Of a stretch of DNA of 64,000 nt, positions 34,552 to 44,077 are shown piece after piece. The translations under genes and the position numbers were made by a program. The notes under the pieces were generated by a model, which ran no database searches, was not told where the DNA came from, and saw nothing but the letters and a program-made list of their open reading frames with translations. Each line of letters opens with the position of its first letter. The stretch's first letter is position 1. Origin of the DNA: Winogradskyella psychrotolerans. GTDB lineage: Bacteria; Bacteroidota; Bacteroidia; Flavobacteriales; Flavobacteriaceae. The stretch spans positions 62,001 to 126,000 of the forward strand of contig NZ_JAHKPS010000025.1 in assembly GCF_018860565.1 (NCBI RefSeq), written 5' to 3'.

Positions 34552-34734
34552 AAAATAAAAGTACAAAGTTGAAAGTAATAAATAAGAACTAATTAATTAA
34601 ACATTGTAAAGAATTATTAACAATTTGGTTTTTAATTGTTTAGGTGTTGTTAATAGGAGGTTTTAAAACCTGTAAAACGAAAAACTCAAGTTCTATTGAT
34701 ACATCAATAGTTCAGGCCAACAAAAAATAAAAAC

Positions 34735-35178
34735 CTATTCCCTAGAACTAAAAACCCTCTGCCAAACCAAAGTAATCTTACGCTTAACCTTAGTTGAGTT
34801 AGATATCACAAAAGCAAAACCCATAGTAGTCAGCAAGGCAATAAAAGCGAGTGCGCCAAGTGCACCTCCATAACCATCAAAGACATGGTTTTTAGTAATA
34901 TAAATAGCCGTAAATAGCGCTCCTGCTATAGCAAGTAAGGTGTAACTTTTTAAGGTTTTAGAAGATACCATACCTATAAACGAGGTGCCAACAAATACAA
35001 TAGGGAGGTGTTCTGTTAAATAGCCATTGAGTACGTTAGGAAAGGCATAAAAAAATAATCCTACAATGAGTGAGAGTAAAGCAGAAGCTTTTACAGCGCC
35101 AAGTCGTAAGTGTTCGCTAACAAAGTAAGTGAGTGTGGCGCCTAAAATTCCGGTGATGATGAGGATAAATGTATTCAT
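34735..35178 (-). CDS. Small polytopic membrane protein, homologous to its neighbour
   Basis: A 147-residue protein with about five membrane segments. It has HLPIVFVGTSFIGMVSSK and GYGGALGALAFIAL, which align with matching segments of the upstream protein. Its start overlaps that gene's stop (ATGA at 35175-35178), so both are made together. Function unknown; a two-subunit transporter is possible by analogy with split carriers. Confidence 0.72.
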   Translation of the reverse strand: MNTFILIITGILGATLTYFVSEHLRLGAVKASALLSLIVGLFFYAFPNVLNGYLTEHLPIVFVGTSFIGMVSSKTLKSYTLLAIAGALFTAIYITKNHVFDGYGGALGALAFIALLTTMGFAFVISNSTKVKRKITLVWQRVFSSRE

Positions 35179-35735
35179 GCTATGAATGAATAAATTAGCG
35201 TTGCTGTAATCACACCAGCAAATGCCATGGTGCCTAGTTTTCCGCCAACACCGAGAAATAAGTTTTTAGACATCATAAAAAACAAGCCAGCCAAAGTGCC
35301 TGCTGCAAGAACAAAACCAATAGATGGAGTGGTTGCGACACTAGACATCCCAACAAAAGCACCACAATAGATGCTTGCTGGGAGTTGTTGTAAGTAGTTC
35401 GATTTTTTATTTAAAGACGGTATAAATGCCGCTAATGTTCCAACAATTCCCATGGCTAAAATACTTCCAAAGCCTCCATGGATATTTAAGAGGTAACACA
35501 ATACGGCTCCAATAGGTACCCAAATGACGACTGATATTTTTTCATAGGCGTAATCCTCGTGGTGTAAATCTAAGTAGCGATAGCCAAAAACGATAGTGAG
35601 CATAATAACAAGTGCCGCTATAATTATGGCTGCGTTGGTTTCGTAATGCGCGTTTACAATCATGGTTAAAAAGGTAACCTGTGTAAATAAAACAGTAGCG
35701 ACCATTAAAAATCGAATGGCTTTATGTTTCCTCAT
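35175..35735 (-). CDS. Polytopic membrane protein, first of a homologous pair
   Basis: A 186-residue protein with about six membrane segments. Segments QLPASIYCGAFVGMSSVA and GVGGKLGTMAFAGV are similar to the second gene's LPIVFVGTSFIGMVSS and GYGGALGALAFIA. Family unknown. It leads a two-gene operon that runs toward 34735. Confidence 0.72.
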   Translation of the reverse strand: MRKHKAIRFLMVATVLFTQVTFLTMIVNAHYETNAAIIIAALVIMLTIVFGYRYLDLHHEDYAYEKISVVIWVPIGAVLCYLLNIHGGFGSILAMGIVGTLAAFIPSLNKKSNYLQQLPASIYCGAFVGMSSVATTPSIGFVLAAGTLAGLFFMMSKNLFLGVGGKLGTMAFAGVITATLIYSFIA

Positions 35736-35866
35736 TAAGAAATTTTAGTTTTTTGCTTTGGGGCTAAGTTTGATAACTCAGTATTAGAAGATGCAAAGGT
35801 CTAAGAAAATTTTTAAGAGGCAAATTGTAACGTAGAAATTTAGGGTTAAATTAATAAGACTTAAAC

Positions 35867-36811
35867 TTATCTGTTTTTTAATATTTCAGTAACGGCTTGT
35901 TGGTATGCTCTTGGATTATTGGCTTTTTTTATTTTCTTAAAGGTTTTTTGTGGATTAGAAAACGACTGCGCAAAGTATTCCCAAAAACCTTGCATTTTCA
36001 TTTTTATAGGAGTTGGTCCAGAAAGCGCTGCATCGTATTGCTGATAAATAGTGTCGTGAAATTCTCTAAAAATGTCCCATCGGTTTTCTGGATATTCAGT
36101 CGTGTCGTTTTTTATCATGCTTGGTAAAAACGGATCAGCAATTAATCCTCTGCCAATCATAAAATGATCGATACTAGGAAAACGAGTTTGCATTTCTTTC
36201 AGCTTAGTAACAGTGGTAATGTCTCCATTGTAATACAATTTGTGTTTGGTGCTTTCTATACACTTTTCGAAAGCCTCAAGATTGACGCCTCCTTTATAGA
36301 GTTGTTTGCCAATACGTGCATGAATGGCAATATTCTTTAGCGGATAAGCATCTAAAATAGGGAAGGTGTCTAAAATTTCTTCCGGATGTTCGTAGCCCAT
36401 TCGCATTTTCATAGAGACCACAATGTCAGTTTCTTTATGAACACGCTCAAGAATATGATTGATTTTTTCTGGGTCGCAAATCAATCCAGAACCCATACCA
36501 CGATTCGTTACCATTGGATAGGGACAACCTAAATTCCAGTTCAACTCTTTATAGCCTAATTCCTGAATGTAATCAACCACGAATAAAAACTCATCAGCGC
36601 TATTGGTCATAATTTGTGGAATGACTTCGAGGTCAGTATTATTTTCCAGTTGCAAATCTATTTGATAAGAATTTTTGATTATTAATTTCTTATTAAATCG
36701 AATATAAGGAGCATAAAACGTGTCAATGCCTCCAAAATAGTGGTTAAAGGCATTCCGAAATCGGAAGTCTGTAAACCCTTGTAGAGGTGAAGATAATAAC
36801 GTAAGCGGCAT
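35867..36811 (-). CDS. tRNA-dihydrouridine synthase
   Basis: A 314-residue FMN-dependent Dus enzyme (TIM barrel). It starts LLSSPLQGFTDFRFRNAF; the active-site motif NLGCPYPMVTNRGMGSGL with the catalytic Cys is intact, followed by VSMKMRMGYEHPEE, IHARIGKQLYKGG and MIGRGLIADPF. It reduces uridine in tRNA D loops. The layout is nearest DusC-like members. Confidence 0.93.
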   Translation of the reverse strand: MPLTLLSSPLQGFTDFRFRNAFNHYFGGIDTFYAPYIRFNKKLIIKNSYQIDLQLENNTDLEVIPQIMTNSADEFLFVVDYIQELGYKELNWNLGCPYPMVTNRGMGSGLICDPEKINHILERVHKETDIVVSMKMRMGYEHPEEILDTFPILDAYPLKNIAIHARIGKQLYKGGVNLEAFEKCIESTKHKLYYNGDITTVTKLKEMQTRFPSIDHFMIGRGLIADPFLPSMIKNDTTEYPENRWDIFREFHDTIYQQYDAALSGPTPIKMKMQGFWEYFAQSFSNPQKTFKKIKKANNPRAYQQAVTEILKNR

Positions 36812-36898
36812 TTCGTTTTGTGTTTTTAGGTTGCGTTTTTATACGACTGCTAAATAACAAAAAACTAACTGATTATATTGATGAATGTAAGAGGTTCT

Positions 36899-37786
36899 TT
36901 ATTTTAAGTGTTTCTTAAAAAAAGCAATGGTACGTTCCCAAGATAAAGTAGCTGCTGCTTTATCATATCTTGGTGTCGTGTTATTATGAAAACCATGATT
37001 CACTTCAGGATAGATATAAGCTGTATATTCAATATCATTGACTTTTAATATTTTTTCAAAAGCAGGCCAACCTGCATTAACTCTGGTATCTAATTCGCCA
37101 TATTGGAGTAGGAGTGGCGCTTTAATCTTTACAGCATCTTCAGCTTCTGGTTGTCGACCATAATACGGCACTGCAGCGCCTAAGTTAGGTAAACGAACAG
37201 CCATCATATTAGAAATCCAACCTCCAAAACAAAAGCCAACGACACCAACATTGCCATCGCAGTTGTCGTGATTTTTAAGGTGATGATAGGCTGCAATAAA
37301 ATCTTCGAGCATTTCCTGCTGGTTACGTGTTTTTTGCATTGTTCTTCCATCGTCGTCATTGCCTGGATAGCCGCCAAGCGGACTCAAAGCATCTGGCGCC
37401 AATGAGATAAAACCTGCTTTTGCGGTGCGTCTGCCTACATCTTCTATATATGGATTTAGGCCTCTGTTTTCATGCACCACAATAACTCCAGGTAATTTGG
37501 TTTTGTTGTCCTTTGGTTGTGATAATAAGCCCTTTATAGTGCCGCCTCCTTTAGGAGATTCATAAGTTATATAATCTGAATCTAAGCTTGGATCATCTGG
37601 TTGTACCATTAAATTAGTGATATAATCTGGCGACATAAAACTTAATAATGATGATAGTGTAACTCCGCCAACAGCGTATAAAGATAGTTTTTCTACAAAC
37701 TGTCTTCGGTTGAGTTTGTTATGTGCGTAATCATCGTATAAATCGAAAACGTCTTGTTTAATGTCTTCTTTTTTTAAGTCTTTCAT
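36899..37786 (-). CDS. Dienelactone hydrolase family protein with Tat-like leader
   Basis: A 295-residue alpha/beta hydrolase. The leader has a twin-arginine motif NRRQFVEKLSLYAVGG, which suggests Tat export. The catalytic triad is visible: GFCFGGW with nucleophile Cys, GELDTRVNAGWP with Asp, and NHGFHNN with His. Dienelactone hydrolases open lactone rings; the actual substrate is unknown. YghX-like proteins share this layout. Confidence 0.88.
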   Translation of the reverse strand: MKDLKKEDIKQDVFDLYDDYAHNKLNRRQFVEKLSLYAVGGVTLSSLLSFMSPDYITNLMVQPDDPSLDSDYITYESPKGGGTIKGLLSQPKDNKTKLPGVIVVHENRGLNPYIEDVGRRTAKAGFISLAPDALSPLGGYPGNDDDGRTMQKTRNQQEMLEDFIAAYHHLKNHDNCDGNVGVVGFCFGGWISNMMAVRLPNLGAAVPYYGRQPEAEDAVKIKAPLLLQYGELDTRVNAGWPAFEKILKVNDIEYTAYIYPEVNHGFHNNTTPRYDKAAATLSWERTIAFFKKHLK

Positions 37787-37861
37787 AAGTCACTGTTTTA
37801 TATCATGGATAATCAATTGATTAAATTACAAATTTTGAAAACGCAAATCCGTATTTTATAA

Positions 37862-38269
37862 TTATTTAACACGTGTTAAGATAATAGAGTCGTCATCAAA
37901 TTCAGTGGGTCTTGCTGCATCAAAATTTATATTAAATTTTAAAGTGTCTTCATCTGTAAATTCTGCGATGCCTAACATTTTCTTTGATTCACCAGATTCT
38001 ATTTTTGTCATAGTAAAATCAACTTCAATTGGATTAGTGTCGTAATTAATGGTGTAAGTCATTTTTCCTTTTTTACCATTCATAAAGAATTCTTTACCAC
38101 CAATAGTTTGTCCATTAATTTCAAAAGAGGCATAACCTTCATCATCAAAAATAATATAGCCAATCTCATTCTTGTCTTCACCTTTCCATTTGCCAATAAA
38201 GTCGTTTGTATTAGTTGTGGTATTTAATAAAAGTGTAGGAATAATAAATAATGTAAATAGATACTTCAT
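37862..38269 (-). CDS. Small secreted protein of unknown function
   Basis: A 135-residue protein with a signal peptide (MKYLFTLFIIPTLLLNTTTN). The mature part is beta-rich with IGKWKGEDKNEIGYIIFD, EGYASFEINGQTIGGKEF and a TMTKIES segment, similar to lipocalin-like or copper-resistance-type beta barrels. Family not recognised. It lies 10 bases after the PaiB-like gene on the same strand. Confidence 0.72.
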   Translation of the reverse strand: MKYLFTLFIIPTLLLNTTTNTNDFIGKWKGEDKNEIGYIIFDDEGYASFEINGQTIGGKEFFMNGKKGKMTYTINYDTNPIEVDFTMTKIESGESKKMLGIAEFTDEDTLKFNINFDAARPTEFDDDSIILTRVK

Positions 38270-38279
38270 TGGTTTTTGT

Positions 38280-38867
38280 TTAGAATATTTTATTTAAAAA
38301 TTGAGTAATACTTTCTTGATTGGCTCTAATTAATTCTTCTCGAGCCGCTTTGATATCGCTTGGTTTTTTGTCTTGAGAGAGTTTAAATTTACCTTCCCAA
38401 TTGGTAATCGTAATTTCAAACATTTCAATATAATTAAGGTTTTTGTCTAAACGCGGATGGTTGGGGTCTAAAACGTATTTATGGTCTGGTGCTTCTAAAA
38501 ATTCAGTCATTAAAATTAAGGATTGTTTTAGAGCCGCTTTACTTTCTATAGCTTTTACTTTACCTTTTAGATGTACTTTAATATAATTCCACGTAGGAAG
38601 TTGTGATGTAGAATAAATACTAGGCGAAATATAACATTCTGGTCCTGCAAAAATGAGAGTAACCTCCTTATTGTCCTTTAATAATTTAGCTTGCGGATTG
38701 TTTATATCAATATGGCCAATGAGTTTGCCCTCTTTATAAATTAAAGGTAAATGTGTAATTACGGGTTGATTGTTTTGTACAGAAATAACCGTTGCTAAAG
38801 GATAGGTTTTTATAACGTCAACCATGTGATTGGTGTCATTATCTTGGTGATGTTGTGGAGGATACAA
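38280..38867 (-). CDS. FMN-binding negative transcriptional regulator (PaiB family)
   Basis: A 195-residue split-barrel flavin protein: MYPPQHHQDN start matches the MYIPxHF start of the family, then ATVISVQNNQPVITHLPLI, GHIDINNPQAKLL, and WNYIKVHLKGKVKAI. PaiB affects sporulation and protease genes in Bacillus; the role here is unknown. The start codon is TTG; there is no ATG in the family-conserved position. Confidence 0.86.
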   Translation of the reverse strand: MYPPQHHQDNDTNHMVDVIKTYPLATVISVQNNQPVITHLPLIYKEGKLIGHIDINNPQAKLLKDNKEVTLIFAGPECYISPSIYSTSQLPTWNYIKVHLKGKVKAIESKAALKQSLILMTEFLEAPDHKYVLDPNHPRLDKNLNYIEMFEITITNWEGKFKLSQDKKPSDIKAAREELIRANQESITQFLNKIF

Positions 38868-38948
38868 TAGGTTTGTGATTTTAAGATTTACGTCTATTGA
38901 TTATTAAATTACTTCAACATTTATAGACGCTTAAATTTACAATTTTTT

Positions 38949-38956
38949 TATCTTTA
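38949..38956 (+). promoter_or_regulatory. -7-like box four bases before radC
   Basis: TATCTTTA matches TAnnTTTG except for the last base and is followed by ATGC and the radC ATG. This is the same spacing as in four other genes here. Confidence 0.4.
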
Positions 38957-38960
38957 ATGC

Positions 38961-39659
38961 ATGGCAAAGAAGTTAACTTCATTTTCAATTAAAAATTGGT
39001 CACAAGACGATCAGCCAAGAGAAAAGCTTAGAGACAGAGGGAAAACGTCTTTGAGTGATGCTGAATTAATAGCCATTTTAATTGGTTCTGGCAACAGAGA
39101 AGAAAGTGCTGTAGCATTATGTAAACGTATTTTTGCGAGTGTAGGTAACAACTTAAATGCTTTAGGTAAATTATCTATTGCACAATTAATGGAGTTTAAA
39201 GGTATTGGTGAAGCCAAAGCGATAACTATTGCTGCGGCATTAGAATTAGGACGTCGTCGTCGCTTAGAAGACGCGCTTCAATTAGATAAAATAACATCGA
39301 GTCGTTCGGTTTTTGATGTCATGCAACCTGTTATTGGAGATTTACCGCATGAGGAATTCTGGATCTTATATCTCAATAATTCGAATAAAGTCATTCAGAA
39401 AAACCAATTAAGTAAAGGTGGTATTACAGGCACTTTAGTGGATGTGCGTTTGGTACTCAAAAATGCATTAGAAGTTGGAGCTGTAGCCTTAATATTGTGT
39501 CATAATCATCCTTCAGGGACTTTAAAACCAAGTCAAGCAGACAAAGCGATAACTCAAAAGTTAAAAGTGGCAGCTCAGAGTTTAGATATTTCGGTTTTAG
39601 ACCATCTAATCATTACTGAAAATGCTTATTATAGTTTCGCAGATGAAAATAGTCTTTAA
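38961..39659 (+). CDS. radC: RadC family JAB1/MPN domain protein
   Basis: A 232-residue protein. The N-terminal part has a helix-hairpin-helix region (LSIAQLMEFKGIGEAKAITIAAALELGRR). The C-terminal MPN domain has HNHPSGTLKPSQAD with the metal-binding motif H-x-H-(x)7-9-D. RadC was named for DNA repair, but its true role is not settled. The start follows the family pattern SIKNWSQDDQPREKL. Confidence 0.94.
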   Translation: MAKKLTSFSIKNWSQDDQPREKLRDRGKTSLSDAELIAILIGSGNREESAVALCKRIFASVGNNLNALGKLSIAQLMEFKGIGEAKAITIAAALELGRRRRLEDALQLDKITSSRSVFDVMQPVIGDLPHEEFWILYLNNSNKVIQKNQLSKGGITGTLVDVRLVLKNALEVGAVALILCHNHPSGTLKPSQADKAITQKLKVAAQSLDISVLDHLIITENAYYSFADENSL

Positions 39660-39871
39660 GAAATTCTAAAACTTAGAAATCTTAAATCTCATATTATTTT
39701 GAAAAGCTATAGAATTTATTGTTTTTAATTTGGAATTTGCCCTAGCTATAAATTAACTTCCCAAAGCCAAATCAAAATTTTTTAAATAAAAGTCAATTAG
39801 GATTACCAATATAATTAGGGCAATTAGAGTTGGAATTTGTTATTTTTAACTTTTGGAATCCGCAATGCCTT

Positions 39872-41167
39872 ATGCTACTCGTTTATACACATAAAATCAC
39901 ACCTCGCGTTACTTATACGTTTAAGCATATATGTAAACGAATTTTAGGTTTAGAGATTGGTTTTACGTCTAAAGTTGAAGATTTTATAGCACACGATAGT
40001 CTTAAAATGTCTTACGCAAGACAACCTTTAAGTCATGAGTTGTTTGTAAGAAGCAATAATTTGTTGTTTGAAACAGGGCTGTCAGATATTGATATTAGCG
40101 TACAGCAATGGGAAAACACAAAAGGATTTTTCTCTACAGGAGATCGAAGCGATTTACCATTCGATATTTTTGCCGCCTCTTTTTATTTATTGAGTAGATA
40201 CGAAGAATATTTACCACATGTTAAGGATGATTATGGTCGGTTTTTAGCATCCGAAAGTTTAGCGTCTCAGCATAAGTTTATTAACCAACCTGTTGTAGAT
40301 ATTTGGGCTTATAAGCTTCAAGCTGTTTTGCAAGAGCGGTTTCCAGATTACAAATTTACAACACGTAAATATAACGTTAAGCCAGTGATAGATGTACCCA
40401 TGGCTTACTACTTTAAACATAAAGGGTTATTGCGAACTATTGGAGGAACTTTAAACGACCTCGGACGTTTTAAATTGAAACAAACGTATACGCGTTATTT
40501 AGTTTTAATGGGTTTTAAACGCGATCCTTATGATACTTTTAAGTGGATAATTAGAAAACAAAAAAAATACGATTTTAAATTTATAGTATTGTTTTTAATA
40601 GGAGATTATTCAACCTACGATAAAAACATAAGCACTAATAGAAAATCATTTGTCTCCTTAATAAAATCGGTTGCAGATTATTGCGATGTTGGAATAAAAG
40701 CATCATATTTTTCTTTAAATAATATCAAGACACTTAAAACAGAAAAGATTAGAATGGAAGGAATTACACATACCGATTTAAAAGCGGTTCGCCATTCGTT
40801 TTCTAAACTCAATTTGCCTACGTCTTATCGTAATTTAGTAGAATTAGAAATTAATCAAGATTTTACAATGGGTTATATTGATACCTTAGGTTTTAGAGCA
40901 GGTACGTGTACACCATTTCAGTTTTACGATTTAGATTACGAAGTGCAAACACCGTTGCAAATTAATCCGTATCAGTGTTTAGATTATGCATTGTTAAAAT
41001 ACAATTCAGAGCTCGACAAAACAGAGCATTTACAAAAGTTAATTAACGAAGTTAAAGCCGTGAATGGTACTTTTGTTGCTGTGTTTCATAATTATAGCTT
41101 TAGTGATCTTGACCGCTGGAAAGGTTTTAAATCACTATTTAATTTAATATTAGAATCATCAGAATGA
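39872..41167 (+). CDS. Polysaccharide deacetylase-like protein
   Basis: A 431-residue protein. The N-terminal 150 residues (LLVYTHKITPRVTYTFKHIC, then LPFDIFAASFYLLSRYEEYL) match the leading domain found in Bacteroidota deacetylase-like proteins. The C-terminal half has a barrel region ending in VFHNYSFSDLDRWKGFK with DTLGFRAGTCTPFQFYD. The usual deacetylase Asp-Asp-His set is not fully clear, so activity is unsure. Start chosen at 39872; the longer frame begins 42 bases upstream inside a promoter-like AT stretch. The stop overlaps the next gene (ATGA). Confidence 0.76.
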   Translation: MLLVYTHKITPRVTYTFKHICKRILGLEIGFTSKVEDFIAHDSLKMSYARQPLSHELFVRSNNLLFETGLSDIDISVQQWENTKGFFSTGDRSDLPFDIFAASFYLLSRYEEYLPHVKDDYGRFLASESLASQHKFINQPVVDIWAYKLQAVLQERFPDYKFTTRKYNVKPVIDVPMAYYFKHKGLLRTIGGTLNDLGRFKLKQTYTRYLVLMGFKRDPYDTFKWIIRKQKKYDFKFIVLFLIGDYSTYDKNISTNRKSFVSLIKSVADYCDVGIKASYFSLNNIKTLKTEKIRMEGITHTDLKAVRHSFSKLNLPTSYRNLVELEINQDFTMGYIDTLGFRAGTCTPFQFYDLDYEVQTPLQINPYQCLDYALLKYNSELDKTEHLQKLINEVKAVNGTFVAVFHNYSFSDLDRWKGFKSLFNLILESSE

Positions 41168-41850
41168 AAAACGAAATAAAACATGTGTTTTTCGATTTAG
41201 ATCATACCCTTTGGGATTTTGATAAAAATTCAGGGTTAACGTTTGAAAAGATATTTAAGCTGAATACTATTAAAGTAAATCTCGATGATTTTTTAAGAGT
41301 TTATGAACCTATAAATTTTAAATATTGGAAATTATATAGAGAAGAAAAAGTAACAAAATCAAACTTACGGTATCGGAGATTACGAGAAACTTTTGATAAA
41401 ATAGGAGTCAAAGTTGAAGACGAAATGATATACCATTTGTCTGAAAGTTATATAGATCATCTTTCAACTTTTAATCATTTGTTTGATGGGACTTTTGAAA
41501 TTCTAAATTATCTGAAGGATAAATACCAGCTTCATATTATTACTAATGGATTTGAAGAAGCTCAGGATAAAAAAATGACCACTTCAAATATTAAACCGTA
41601 TTTTAAAACAGTTACAAACTCTGAAATGGTAGGAGTGAAAAAGCCAAACCCTAAAATTTTTAATTTTGCGTTAGATTGGGCAAAGGCTAAACCTCACGAA
41701 AGTGTTATGATTGGAGACAGTCTAGAAGCAGATATTGAGGGAGCTCATAATATAGGTATGGATACCATTCATTTTGATTATAAGGATACCCATAATAATC
41801 ATAAATATAAACGCATAACCAATTTAAAAACGCTTGTTAATCACCTTTAA
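41164..41850 (+). CDS. YjjG-type HAD hydrolase (noncanonical pyrimidine nucleotidase)
   Basis: A 228-residue HAD phosphatase: motif I FFDLDHTLWDF, motif II ITNGF, motif III in KKPNPKIF, and motif IV GDSLEADIEGA. This is the YjjG pattern, which removes phosphate from odd pyrimidine nucleotides. Its ATG overlaps the upstream stop by 4 bases. Confidence 0.9.
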   Translation: MKNEIKHVFFDLDHTLWDFDKNSGLTFEKIFKLNTIKVNLDDFLRVYEPINFKYWKLYREEKVTKSNLRYRRLRETFDKIGVKVEDEMIYHLSESYIDHLSTFNHLFDGTFEILNYLKDKYQLHIITNGFEEAQDKKMTTSNIKPYFKTVTNSEMVGVKKPNPKIFNFALDWAKAKPHESVMIGDSLEADIEGAHNIGMDTIHFDYKDTHNNHKYKRITNLKTLVNHL

Positions 41851-41860
41851 AAAAAATAAT

Positions 41861-42676
41861 ATGTCAAAGAAAATAGTAATTTTAGTTTTATTTATGCTTG
41901 TGAGTTGGTATGGTGTAGCTCAAAAAAGTATAAATGATTACAAGTATATTATTGTACCTCAGAAGTTTGATTTTTTTAATACAGAAGACCAATATCAATT
42001 AAATTCTCTAACGAAATTTCTATTTAACAAATATGGTTATGAGGCCTTTTTTGCAGGTGACGTTGATGAATTCCCAGAGGATTTAAAAAAGAATCACTGT
42101 TTGGCATTAACCGCTGAAGTAACTAAAGAAAGAGGTGGAATATTTAAAACAAAGCTGTTAATTTCGCTAAAAGATTGTTACGGCGTTACCGTTATGACAT
42201 CTCAAATAGGAGAGTCGCGAGTAAAAGAATATAAAAAAGCATATAACCTAGCTTTGAGAGATGCTTTTGTAACCTTCCAAAATTTTAATTATAAATATGT
42301 TCCTAAAGCAGACGTAATGGTTAAGCCTGTAGGTGCTGAAACGGGAAGTGTAAATGAAAGTACTATTAAAGTAGCAACACCAGAAAATAAAATTGTTGAA
42401 ACAACTAAAACTGAAGAAGTAGAAAGTGTTAAAACAGAAGTAGTTTCTACAACGCATGATTTTTCAGATTTACATTATGCCCAAGAAATTAAAAACGGTT
42501 TTCAATTGGTAAATTCAGAACCAAAAATTGTTATGATTTTACTGAGCACTGCAGCAGAAAATGTATTTATTGTTAAAGGGAAGAGTGCCATTGTTTTTAA
42601 AGAAGACGGATTTTGGTACTATTCTGAAAACAATGGAGAACTAGGTGATAAAACAGCAATGAACATTAAGTTCTAA
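41861..42676 (+). CDS. Secreted protein of unknown function
   Basis: A 271-residue protein with signal peptide MSKKIVILVLFMLVSWYGVAQ. The mature part shows YKYIIVPQKFDFFNTEDQYQLNS and FLFNKYGYEAFFAGD, then a Thr/Glu/Val-rich linker and a C-terminal domain (IVFKEDGFWYYSENNG). The family is not recognised. The start at 41861 was chosen because the nine codons before it are polar and overlap the preceding gene. Confidence 0.78.
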   Translation: MSKKIVILVLFMLVSWYGVAQKSINDYKYIIVPQKFDFFNTEDQYQLNSLTKFLFNKYGYEAFFAGDVDEFPEDLKKNHCLALTAEVTKERGGIFKTKLLISLKDCYGVTVMTSQIGESRVKEYKKAYNLALRDAFVTFQNFNYKYVPKADVMVKPVGAETGSVNESTIKVATPENKIVETTKTEEVESVKTEVVSTTHDFSDLHYAQEIKNGFQLVNSEPKIVMILLSTAAENVFIVKGKSAIVFKEDGFWYYSENNGELGDKTAMNIKF

Positions 42677-42680
42677 ACCA

Positions 42681-43958
42681 CTAATAACCATATTTATCTT
42701 TCCAAAGCATTTTTAAATAATTTCGCTGTGCTTGTTCACGAGCATTATTTCCTGGATTATATAGTTTTGTATTGGCAATTTCTTGTGGTAAAAATTCTTG
42801 AGCTGCAAAGTTGTTTTCGTAACTGTGCGAATATTTATATTGATCTCCATAACCCAATTCTTTCATTAGTTTGGTAGGAGCGTTTCTCATTGCTATTGGA
42901 ACCGATAAATCACCAGTGTCTTTTACTAATTGTTGGGCTTTGTTTATAGCTTCGTATGCTGCATTGCTTTTTGCCGAACTGGCTAAATAAGTGACACACT
43001 GGCTTAAAATAATTCGAGATTCTGGATTGCCAATTACAGAAACCGCCTGAAAGGTATTATTTGCAATAACTAAAGCCGTTGGATTAGCATTTCCAATGTC
43101 CTCACTAGCGAGAATTAAGAGTCGTCTTGCAATAAATTTTACATCTTCGCCTCCTTCAATCATTCGTGCCAAATAATACACAGCAGCATTTGGGTCGCTT
43201 CCGCGAATGGATTTTATAAATGCCGAAACAATATCGTAATGCTGCTCTCCTGTTTTGTCGTATCGAGCAGATTTGTTTTGGATTTGTTTCATCACTAAAT
43301 CATTAGTGATAATAATGTCTTCACCTTCAAATGAAGCAACTAATAGTTCAAAAATATTTAGCAGTTTTCTAGCATCACCACCAGACAATCGAAGTAGTGC
43401 TTCTGTCTCTTTTAATTCAATATTTAATTTAGAAAGTTTAGAGTCTTCAGTCATTGCGCGTTGAAGTAAATCTTCTAAATCTGTTTTGCTAAATGCATTT
43501 AAAATGTAAACTTGGCATCTAGAAAGTAATGCAGAGATAACTTCAAAACTTGGATTTTCGGTAGTTGCACCTATTAAGGTAATCCAGCCTCTTTCTACAG
43601 CTTCTAAAAGTGAATCTTGTTGCGATTTACTAAAACGATGAATCTCATCAATAAACAAAATAGGGTTTTTTGTGGTAAACATACCACCACTTTTTTTTGC
43701 TTTATCAATAACTTCTCTGATGTCTTTTACCCCAGAATTGATGGCACTTAATTTAAAAAACGGACGTTCAGATTCATTGGCAATAATATTAGCAAGTGTC
43801 GTTTTTCCAATACCTGGAGGTCCCCAAAGTATAAGTGAAGGAATTACACCGTTTTTAATTTGCTGATAAAGCACGCCGTCTTTGCCAACTAGATGTTGTT
43901 GACTTAAATAATCGTTTAGTGTTTTTGGCCTAAGGCGTTCTGCTAATGGAATATTCAT
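42681..43958 (-). CDS. rarA: Replication-associated recombination protein A
   Basis: A 425-residue AAA+ ATPase related to clamp-loader subunits and MgsA/WRNIP1. Walker A is [13 protein letters not shown], Walker B is [16 protein letters not shown], and the sensor region is [12 protein letters not shown]. The C-terminal tetramer domain has [20 protein letters not shown]. It works at stalled replication forks. A TAATTTTG box lies exactly four bases before the ATG. Confidence 0.95.
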   Translation of the reverse strand: MNIPLAERLRPKTLNDYLSQQHLVGKDGVLYQQIKNGVIPSLILWGPPGIGKTTLANIIANESERPFFKLSAINSGVKDIREVIDKAKKSGGMFTTKNPILFIDEIHRFSKSQQDSLLEAVERGWITLIGATTENPSFEVISALLSRCQVYILNAFSKTDLEDLLQRAMTEDSKLSKLNIELKETEALLRLSGGDARKLLNIFELLVASFEGEDIIITNDLVMKQIQNKSARYDKTGEQHYDIVSAFIKSIRGSDPNAAVYYLARMIEGGEDVKFIARRLLILASEDIGNANPTALVIANNTFQAVSVIGNPESRIILSQCVTYLASSAKSNAAYEAINKAQQLVKDTGDLSVPIAMRNAPTKLMKELGYGDQYKYSHSYENNFAAQEFLPQEIANTKLYNPGNNAREQAQRNYLKMLWKDKYGY

Positions 43959-43962
43959 AATT

Positions 43963-43970
43963 CAAAATTA
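43963..43970 (-). promoter_or_regulatory. -7 box four bases before rarA
   Basis: Minus-strand TAATTTTG is followed by AATT and then ATG. This predicts a leaderless rarA mRNA. Confidence 0.6.
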
Positions 43971-44077
43971 CAAAATGCTTTTGTGATGTATTAATTTAAT
44001 TTCATCTTAAAATACCTTTTTCTGCCAATTTTGCAGACTATCCTATTTTGGCTACAAAATTGAAAGAGATTTATAAC

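Noticed and set aside
34693-34710. Stem CTATTGAT-AC-ATCAATAG after the membrane protein pair.
   Set aside because: Weak AT-rich stem with no T-tract on the strand of the genes; not called a terminator.
44048-44077. Longer rhomboid start (TTG, ten extra codons).
   Set aside because: A TTG start with polar residues; the ATG at 44078 begins a normal rhomboid N-terminus.
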